Assembly (NCBI GenBank): GCA_949935895.1
Contig: CATLGL010000037.1
Span: forward strand, 1 to 12,485
Origin: an uncultured Clostridia bacterium
Lineage (GTDB): Bacteria; Bacillota; Clostridia; TANB77; CAG-508
Direction of reading: 5' to 3'
DNA length: 12,485 nucleotides
A program made the translations under genes and the position numbers. This document shows, one piece after another, positions 6,627 to 12,485 of this stretch. Below the pieces are notes generated by a model that saw only the letters and a program-made list of their open reading frames with translations, was not told the DNA's origin and did not search any database. Position 1 is the stretch's first letter. Each line of letters starts with the position of its first letter.

Positions 6627-7293
6627 ATGAAATCATTATTAACTATTCTATGTAATAGGAAAGTAAAATATTCCATTTTGTTACTTATTTTATTATGTTT
6701 ATATATATTTGTTAGTGCTTTTTCTTATGTAAATGCTGTTTCAAAACATATTTCAGATAGTGTTCTTCGTTTACATGTTATTGCTAATAGTGATGATACT
6801 TTAGATCAAGAGTTGAAATTAAAGGTGCGTGATCGGTGTTCTTGCTTATATGAATACAATTGCTAAAGAGGCTACTTCGAAAGAGGCTGCTATTGAGCTT
6901 GCAAAAACTCATATTAGCGAGTTTAAACAAATTGCTTTAGATATTATTCATGAAAATGGCTATTATTATGATGTTAATATTAAAATCGGAAATTTTTCTT
7001 TTCCTACTAAAATATATGGGGATATTACTTTGCCAAGCGGATATTATGATGCTTTAAGAATTGAAATTGGAGAAGCAAAGGGACAGAATTGGTGGTGTGT
7101 CATGTTTCCTCCTTTATGTTTTGTTGATGTAAGTTCTGGAATTGTTCCAAATGAATCTAAAGAAATAATGAAGCAAGATTTGTCTGATGAAGAATTTACT
7201 TTAGTTTCTAATAAAGAAGATGCTACGATTAGTTTTAAGTTTAAGTTAATTGAATTTTTCCAAAACGCAAAATTGATGACTGCCAAAAATTAA
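6627..7293 (+). CDS. spoIIR: stage II sporulation protein R, +1 frameshift at CGG
   Basis: SpoIIR is secreted by the forespore and triggers SpoIIGA in the mother-cell membrane to process pro-sigma-E, coupling the two compartments. The start chosen is ATG 6627, because TGGAGG (6613-6618) sits 8 bases upstream; an in-frame ATG at 6612 overlaps that site and is rejected. Residues 15-35 form a membrane anchor or signal segment. The family motif VLRLHVIANSD is at 46-56 and DQELKLKVRD ends at Asp69, where the zero frame reads CGG and stops ten codons later. Skipping C6834 continues as GVLAYM and keeps the rest of the family pattern: FPTKIYG, LPSGYYDALRIEIG, and the hallmark NWWCVMFPPLCFVD at 154-167. 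The restored length is 221, against about 224 in B. subtilis. The divergent neighbour is the unknown 170-aa gene. The gene ends in a two-way terminator shared with tex. Confidence 0.9.
6834..6836 (+). other. CGG frameshift site in spoIIR
   Basis: Zero frame GAT CGG TGT TCT, running to TAA at 6864-6866; +1 frame GAT (C) GGT GTT CTT, continuing SpoIIR to its normal end. The downstream frame has a GTG at 6829 but no ribosome binding site that would make it an independent gene. Confidence 0.85.
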
Positions 7294-7360
7294 TTTTTTT
7301 AGATATATGCTTTTATATAATCAAGTATTTCTTCTATTTTTAGATTTTTGAAACTATTAT

Positions 7361-7392
7361 AAAAAAAGCTGATACACTGTATCGGCTTTTTT
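7361..7392. terminator. bidirectional terminator between spoIIR and tex
   Basis: GCTGATAC (7368-7375) pairs with GTATCGGC (7379-7386) with one G-T pair and a 3-base loop, flanked by seven A on the left and six T on the right. It overlaps the tex stop codon and can end both convergent transcripts. Confidence 0.9.
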
Positions 7393-9545
7393 ACTGTATT
7401 TTCATACTTAATTTTACTTTTTGTCTTTCTTTATCTATTCCAATTACTTTTACTTTTACAATATCTCCTACAGATACAATGTCTGATGGATTCTTTACAA
7501 AAGCTTCACTCATTTCAGAAATATGTACTAAGCCATCATGTTTTACTCCAATATCTACGAATGCCCCAAAATCAATAACATTTCTTACTGTTCCTGTTAG
7601 AAGCATTCCTTCGGTTAGGTCTTCTAATGTTAAAACATCCTTCCTTAAGATTGGTTTTGGCATGTCTTCACGTGGGTCTCTTCCAGGTTTGGTTAATTCT
7701 TCTATAATATCTGAAAGAGTCATTTCTCCTATCTCTATATCTTTTGCTGTTTTTTCAATATTCATTTCTTTTAATTTTGTTTTTATTTGTATTAGTTTTT
7801 CTTTGTCTAAAATATCTTGTGGTTCATATCCTATTTGTTTTAATAATATTTCTGCCTTTTCATAACTTTCTGGATGAACTGCTGTAATTTCTAATGGATT
7901 ATTTCCATCATAGATACGCAAAAATCCTGCACATTGAGTAAAGGCTACTTTTCCTAGTTTTGGTACTTTTAATAAATCCTTTCTATTTTTTATCTTTCCG
8001 TTTTCATCACGATATTGAACAATGTTCTTGCTAATCGTACTATTTAGTCCAGATACATAGGAAAGTAATGCTGGTGTTGCAGTATTAACATCTACTCCTA
8101 CTTTGTTTACTGCATCCTCTACTACTCCTGTTAGACTTTCTTCTAATCGTTTTTGATTTACATCATGTTGATATTGTCCTACTCCGTATTGCTTTTGGAT
8201 CAATTTTAACAAGCTCTGCTAATGGATCTTGTAGTCTTCTTGCTATGGAAATAGCTCCTCTTAAAGATACATTAATGTCTGGATATTCCTGTGTTGCCAA
8301 TTTTGATGCTGAATATACACTGGCACCTGCTTCAGATACAATAGTATAATGGACAGTATGTTCTGCTTTTTTTATTAAGTTTGCTACAAATATTTCAGAT
8401 TCTCTTGATGCTGTTCCATTTCCAATAGCTATCATATCAATATTGTGCTTTTTTATAAGTGCAATTAGTGTTTTCTCCGCCCCTGTTACATCGTTTTGTG
8501 GCTCGGTTGGATATACTGTTACTGTATCTAACAGTTTTCCAGTTTCATCGATAACTGCTATTTTACATCCTGTTCGATAAGCTGGGTCAAATCCCATAAC
8601 TGTTAGGCCTTTTAATGGTGCTCCAAGAAGTAGTTGTTTTGCATTTTTTCCAAATACTTTAATTGCTTGTTCCTCTGCCTTTTCGGTTAAATCACTACGG
8701 ATTTCACGGTCAATAGATGGTTCTATAAGTCTTTTCCAACTGTCTAAAATGCATTCTTTCAAATAAGAAGTATATTGATTTTGTCCTTTTATAATTCTGT
8801 TTTCTAGTAAGTTTATTATTTTGTCTTCTGATTTTTGTATTTTTACTTTTAAGAATTCTTCTTTTTCTCCTCTGTTGATAGCTAAAATTCGATGACTTGG
8901 AATACGATTTACATTTTCATTAAATTCATAATACATCTCGTAATTAGATTTTTCTTCTGGTTTACTGGCTTTAGTTTCTAATACAGCTTCTCGATAACAA
9001 ATTCGCTTGATTTGTTTTCTATAATTGGGGTCATCTGATATATTTTCTGCAATAATATCTAATGCCCCTTGAATTGCCTCTTCTGGTGTATTAACTTGTT
9101 TTTCTTCATTTACATATTGTTTCGCTATTTCTATAAGGTCTTGTTTTTCTTCTTGCTTGATTATAATCTCACTTAATGGCTCTAATCCTTTTTCTTTTGC
9201 GATTGTCGCTCTTGTTCTTTTCTTTTGTTTATATGGTCTATAAATATCTTCTACTTCCGCAAGAGTTATTGCATTTTCTAAATCGTTTACAATTTCTTCT
9301 GTTAATTTTCCTTGTGCTTGAATTGATTTTGTTACTTCTTCTTTTCTCGTTTCTAAATTTCGTAAATAAGTAAGTCTTTCTCCTAAAGCTCTTAAGGTTT
9401 CATCTGAAAGCCCTCCTGTTGCTTCTTTACGGTAACGTGCAATAAATGGAATGGTATTTCCTTCATCGATTAGTTTTATTGTTGCTTCTACTTGTGTTTG
9501 TTTTACATTTAATTCATGTGCAATTGTTACAATAATTTTGTCCAT
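7391..9545 (-). CDS. tex: Tex-family RNA-binding transcription accessory protein, +1 frameshift at CGG
   Basis: Tex is a conserved cytoplasmic nucleic-acid-binding protein implicated in transcription. The first 453 residues (from ATG 9545, preceded by AAGGAG) contain the N-terminal helical Tex domain and the YqgF/RNase H-like domain (about 314-440, with GFDPAYRTG at 318-326 and SEAGASVYS at 404-412), ending LAELVKIDPKAI. There the zero frame reads CGG and stops seven codons later. The next frame continues GVGQYQHDVNQ, exactly as in other Tex proteins, followed by helix-hairpin-helix repeats (about 488-545) and a C-terminal S1 domain (about 645-716, with DFGAFVDIG). Skipping the minus-strand C at 8186 gives 717 residues, against about 719 for B. 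subtilis YdcI. The start lies 21 bp downstream of the ABC-F gene, so the two are probably co-transcribed. Without the shift, the RNA-binding half would be lost. Confidence 0.92.
8184..8186 (-). other. CGG frameshift site in tex
   Basis: Minus strand, zero frame ATA CGG AGT AGG ... TGA; +1 frame ATA (C) GGA GTA GGA CAA TAT. The Gly restored at residue 454 belongs to the invariant GVGQYQHDV motif of Tex, so both the frame and the inserted residue are fixed by conservation. Confidence 0.88.
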
Positions 9546-9566
9546 GGTTTTTCTCCTTTTTTAGTT

Positions 9567-11147
9567 TTATTCTATTCCTAGGTATTCATTATAAGTTATT
9601 TCTCTATCAATTATTTTATCTTGTTTAATATCGATAATTCGATTTGCTACTGTTTGTGTTAATTGATGGTCATGAGAAGTAAATAGTATATTTCCTTTAA
9701 AATTTTTCATTCCTTCATTCACAGAGGTAATACTTTCCATGTCTAAATGGTTGGTTGGTTCATCAAATATTAAAAAGTTTGCGCCAGATAACATTATTTT
9801 TGATAGTACACATCTGACTTTTTCTCCTCCTGATAGTACATTTACTTTTTTTAATGCCTCTTCTCCTGAAAATAGCATTCTTCCTAAAAACCCTCTTACA
9901 AATGTTTCATCTGGATCTTTTGAATAACCTCTTAACCATTCTACTAAATTCAAGTCTCCCTCAAATAAGTAGTTATTATCTTTTGGGAAATAGTTATTTG
10001 TAATTGTGGTACCCCATATAATTTCTCCTGCATCTGGCTCCATTTCTCCTGCAATAATTTGAAATAAAACTGTTTTTGCATTTTCATTATCCGCTAAAAA
10101 TGCAATTTTGTCTCCTGGCTTTACTGTAAATGAAATATTGTCTAAGATTTTTTCACCATCAATTGTTTTTGAAATATTTTTTACTTGTAAAATTTCCTTG
10201 CCTGGTTCCCTATCTTGTTTAAAATCAACATACGGATATCGACGATTGGATGGTTTTATTTCTTCTAATTCAATTTTTTCTAATGATTTTTTTCTTGAAG
10301 TTGCCTGTTTAGATTTAGAAGCATTTGCACTAAATCTTGCGATAAAGTCTTGCAATTCTTTTATTTTTTCTTCCTTCTTTTTATTGGCTTCTTTTGCTTG
10401 TTTTAAAGCAAGTTGGCTTGATTCATACCAGAAATCGTAATTTCCTGGATAAATGGTTATTTTTCCAAAATCAACATCTGCTGTGTGTGTACATACCTTG
10501 TTTAAAAAATAACGGTCATGCGATACAACAATAACAGTATTTTCAAAGTTAATTAAAAATTCTTGTAACCAGTCAATACTTTTTAAATCTAGGTCGTTTG
10601 TTGGCTCATCTAATAACAAAATATCTGGATTCCCAAATAAGCTTTGTGCTAATAACACTTTTACTTTTTCTCTTGCTTCTATTTCCTTCATATATTTATT
10701 ATGTTTTTCAATACTAATCCCTAAATCATTTAATAGTACTGCAGCATCAGCTTCTGCATTCCATCCATCTAATTCTGCAAAACGTTCTTCTAACTTTGCT
10801 GCTTTCATACCATCCTCCTCATTAAAGTCTGGTTTAGCATAAATAGCATCTTTTTGCTTCATGATTTTATATAATTCACTATTTCCCATAATAACAGTAT
10901 CAATAACTTTTTCTTCTTCATAAGCAAAGTGGTCTTGTTTTAATACAGATATTCTTTCTGTTGATTCTTTTGTTACTTCTCCCTTACTTGGCTCTATTTC
11001 ACCAGATAGTACTTTTAAAAATGTTGATTTTCCTGCTCCATTTGCTCCTATAATTCCATAGCAATTTCCTTTTCCGAAACGTATATTAACATCTTCAAAT
11101 AATACTCTTTTTCCAAAACGTATGGTTACTCCATTTGCAACTAACAT
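9567..11147 (-). CDS. ABC-F family ATPase (YbiT/YkpA-like)
   Basis: A soluble tandem ATPase without membrane segments. Family members bind the ribosomal E site and act in translation or antibiotic protection. The 526 residues hold two ABC domains joined by a charged linker (about 245-310). Domain 1: Walker A GANGAGKST at 34-42, Walker B LLLDEPTN at 177-184, switch SHDR at 209-212, but a degenerate signature (EIEAREKVKVLLAQ at 155-168 instead of LSGGQ). Domain 2: intact signature LSGGE at 438-442 and Walker B FDEPTNHLD at 461-469, but a degenerate Walker A (LADNENAKTVLF at 351-362, lysine kept, glycines lost). Such degenerate motifs are, as I recall, typical of the YbiT/YkpA subfamily, so this is probably not decay. 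The start is set by ATAAGGAGGA. It is first gene of a likely operon with tex. A ribosome-acting factor next to genes that appear to need frameshifting is suggestive, nothing more. Confidence 0.9.
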   Translation of the reverse strand: MLVANGVTIRFGKRVLFEDVNIRFGKGNCYGIIGANGAGKSTFLKVLSGEIEPSKGEVTKESTERISVLKQDHFAYEEEKVIDTVIMGNSELYKIMKQKDAIYAKPDFNEEDGMKAAKLEERFAELDGWNAEADAAVLLNDLGISIEKHNKYMKEIEAREKVKVLLAQSLFGNPDILLLDEPTNDLDLKSIDWLQEFLINFENTVIVVSHDRYFLNKVCTHTADVDFGKITIYPGNYDFWYESSQLALKQAKEANKKKEEKIKELQDFIARFSANASKSKQATSRKKSLEKIELEEIKPSNRRYPYVDFKQDREPGKEILQVKNISKTIDGEKILDNISFTVKPGDKIAFLADNENAKTVLFQIIAGEMEPDAGEIIWGTTITNNYFPKDNNYLFEGDLNLVEWLRGYSKDPDETFVRGFLGRMLFSGEEALKKVNVLSGGEKVRCVLSKIMLSGANFLIFDEPTNHLDMESITSVNEGMKNFKGNILFTSHDHQLTQTVANRIIDIKQDKIIDREITYNEYLGIE

Positions 11148-11175
11148 CTTTACTCCTCCTTATTTTTACTTATCT

Positions 11176-11204
11176 ATTATACATGTTTTTTATTTATTTC
11201 GCAA
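11176..11204 (-). promoter_or_regulatory. sigma-A promoter for the ABC-F/tex operon
   Basis: Minus strand TTGCGA (11199-11204), 17 bp, TATAAT (11176-11181), leaving a leader of about 20-25 bases before the ABC-F start. Confidence 0.75.
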
Positions 11205-11218
11205 TGGTTTATAAGTAG

Positions 11219-11244
11219 AAAAAAAGATGGGTTGTTCCCACCTT
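11219..11244 (-). terminator. terminator of the DUF378 gene
   Basis: Minus strand AAGGTGGG (11244-11237) pairs with CCCATCTT (11231-11224), one G-T pair, 5-base loop, followed by a T run down to 11219. It begins inside the stop codon of the gene. Confidence 0.85.
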
Positions 11245-11434
11245 AGTCTCTATCAAATAACAATTTAATAGCCCATAATCCTGATATTCCTACTAATGCA
11301 TAAACGACTCTTGCAATAATTGTCATGTTTCCGAATATCAATTCTACTAAATTAAAATTGAAAATACCAATTAATCCCCAGTTAATGGCTCCTATAATAA
11401 CCAATACTAGTGCGATTCTATCTATAACTTTCAT
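11243..11434 (-). CDS. DUF378 family small membrane protein
   Basis: A 63-residue protein of the DUF378 (YuzA-like) family, function unknown. It is almost entirely two membrane segments (about residues 7-26 and 38-58) around a short loop, with the family hallmark INWGLIGIFNFNLVELIFG at 17-35 and a basic-acidic tail (LFDRD). The start is fixed by AGGAGGG about 5 bases upstream. It lies 92 bp downstream of the CorA-type gene on the same strand, with no terminator or clear promoter in the very T-rich gap, so it may be read from the corA transcript. It ends in a good terminator that overlaps its stop codon. Confidence 0.9.
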   Translation of the reverse strand: MKVIDRIALVLVIIGAINWGLIGIFNFNLVELIFGNMTIIARVVYALVGISGLWAIKLLFDRD

Positions 11435-11526
11435 TTTTCCCTCCTGTTTTTATGTTTTTTATCTTTTTTCTACTTTATTATTGGTTATTTTTTTATTTTT
11501 TATTCTCTTTTTTTTAAATCTACTTC

Positions 11527-12474
11527 CTAATCTAATAAATCTCGTCTTTTTAACATTAAAATTGCAATAATCGTAACTAATACACAAATACTAGATAATA
11601 TAATAAATCCATACGGATGATTTTGTAATGGAACAGTTACATTCATTCCCCATAAGCTAGCAATGAGTGTTGGTATTGCAAGAATAATGGTTATTGATGT
11701 TAAAAATTTCATAACTCCATTTAAATTATTAGAAATGATAGATGCATATGCATCCATAGTTCCATTTAAGATATCTCTATAGATTCCACTCATTTCAATG
11801 GCTTGTTTATTTTCTACAATGGCATCTTCTAATATGTCTTCATCTTCTTCATATAGTTTTAAAATTTTTCCTCGTAATGTTTTTTCCATTACAAGTTCAT
11901 TGGATTTTAATGAAGTAGTAAAATATACTAAACTCTTCTCTAAACTTAACAATTTTAACAATTCTCTATTTTTCATTGAACTTTTTAAAATATTTTCTGC
12001 AATTTCTGTTTCTTTGTTAATTCTTTTTAAATATGTTAAATATAATGAGGCATTCATAAGCATAATTTGAAATAGAAATCTACTTTTTTTATAAGTTGTA
12101 AACCCTTTTACTTTCTTTTTTTCAAAATGTTCAATTACGAGGTTTCTTTTTAATGAAACAGTTATAAAGTAGTCGTCTCTTACTACAATCATTCCAAGTG
12201 GCATTGTTGTGTATATTTCCGATTCTTTTTCTTTTTCGATGATTGGTACATCTACAATAAAAAGAATGGTTCCATCATCCTCTTCGTCAATTCTAGCTTT
12301 TTCTTCATAGTCTAGAGCATATTTTATAAAATCCTCTCCCATTTTTGTTTTTTTACACACTTCTTTTATTTCGTGCTCAGTTGGATTTATCATATTAATC
12401 CAACACCCTTTTTCAATTCTGTTTACTACTTTTAATTGATTTGTTTCTACTTCTGAATTATATATTTTAATCAT
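11527..12474 (-). CDS. corA: CorA-family divalent metal ion transporter
   Basis: Pentameric Mg2+ (or Co2+/Ni2+/Zn2+) channel of the inner membrane. The 315 residues are the normal family length: a large cytoplasmic N-terminal alpha/beta domain, long helices (about 145-255) forming the funnel and stalk, then TM1 (about 256-275), the signature pore loop GMN at 276-278, TM2 (about 288-308) and a basic end (LKRRDLLD). GMN followed by V rather than a more typical F/Y is within the variation of the CorA/YfjQ group, so the metal preference cannot be assigned. GGGGTGA upstream of ATG 12474, right at the window edge, is the likely ribosome binding site. Any promoter is outside the window. Confidence 0.9.
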   Translation of the reverse strand: MIKIYNSEVETNQLKVVNRIEKGCWINMINPTEHEIKEVCKKTKMGEDFIKYALDYEEKARIDEEDDGTILFIVDVPIIEKEKESEIYTTMPLGMIVVRDDYFITVSLKRNLVIEHFEKKKVKGFTTYKKSRFLFQIMLMNASLYLTYLKRINKETEIAENILKSSMKNRELLKLLSLEKSLVYFTTSLKSNELVMEKTLRGKILKLYEEDEDILEDAIVENKQAIEMSGIYRDILNGTMDAYASIISNNLNGVMKFLTSITIILAIPTLIASLWGMNVTVPLQNHPYGFIILSSICVLVTIIAILMLKRRDLLD

Positions 12475-12485
12475 GCTTTCACCCC

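Noticed and set aside
5440..8186. CGG reassigned to another amino acid
   Set aside because: A sense reassignment would keep the zero frame, which ends at TAA, TAA and TGA within ten codons in the three genes. Only a one-base shift restores the proteins.
4524..9545. Three independent ordinary pseudogenes
   Set aside because: No second lesion is visible in any of them, full family length and motifs are kept on both sides, and all three lesions are the same base in the same codon phase. Sequencing or assembly error is not rejected and remains the main alternative.
9567..11147. Decayed ABC-F protein because of degenerate signature 1 and Walker A 2
   Set aside because: As far as I recall, these deviations are characteristic of the YbiT/YkpA-like subfamily, and the remaining motifs and full length are intact.

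Overview
The window looks like chromosomal DNA of a low-GC, endospore-forming member of the Bacillota, most likely class Clostridia. The grounds are strongly AT-rich codon use, AGGAGG-type ribosome binding sites, near-consensus sigma-A promoters (TTGACA/TATAAT with 17 bp spacers), U-tract hairpin terminators, an AddA-type helicase-nuclease, and SpoIIR, which occurs only in spore formers. No transposase, integrase, phage gene, CRISPR array or horizontal-transfer signature was seen. The gene content is ordinary housekeeping plus one sporulation gene.

Layout. 1-504 (+): the 3' end of addA, whose reading frame runs about 100 bp into the 3' end of the convergent gene tadA (405-872, -). 873-1553: a long T-rich stretch without a convincing gene, containing one long imperfect hairpin. 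1554-1694 (+): a 46-residue small protein gene with its own terminator. 1735-1810 (-): tRNA-Arg(CCU), divergent from ttcA (1920-2642, +); their two -35 boxes lie in the two arms of one perfect palindrome. 2700-5772 (-): phosphoglucomutase and a UDPGP-type nucleotidyltransferase, which together would carry glucose-6-P through glucose-1-P to a UDP-sugar. 5895-6407 (-): an unrecognised 170-residue protein, divergent from spoIIR (6627-7293, +). 7391-11147 (-): tex and an ABC-F ATPase, 21 bp apart and probably one operon. 11243-12474 (-): a DUF378 membrane protein and a CorA-family transporter.

The outstanding observation is that three conserved genes (UDPGP transferase, spoIIR, tex) are each split by a one-base frameshift of exactly the same kind: an extra C directly in front of a glycine GGN codon, so that the zero frame reads CGG. 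In each case skipping one base at CGG restores a full-length, well-conserved protein (415, 221 and 717 residues). By hand inspection of every other gene in the window I found no in-frame CGG codon, although CGG occurs about 15 times in the other two phases of coding sequence, and arginine is encoded by CGT, CGC, CGA, AGA and AGG. This suggests that CGG is an unassigned ('hungry') codon at which the ribosome shifts +1, or that a four-base CGGN is read as glycine. Sequencing error must be excluded first.
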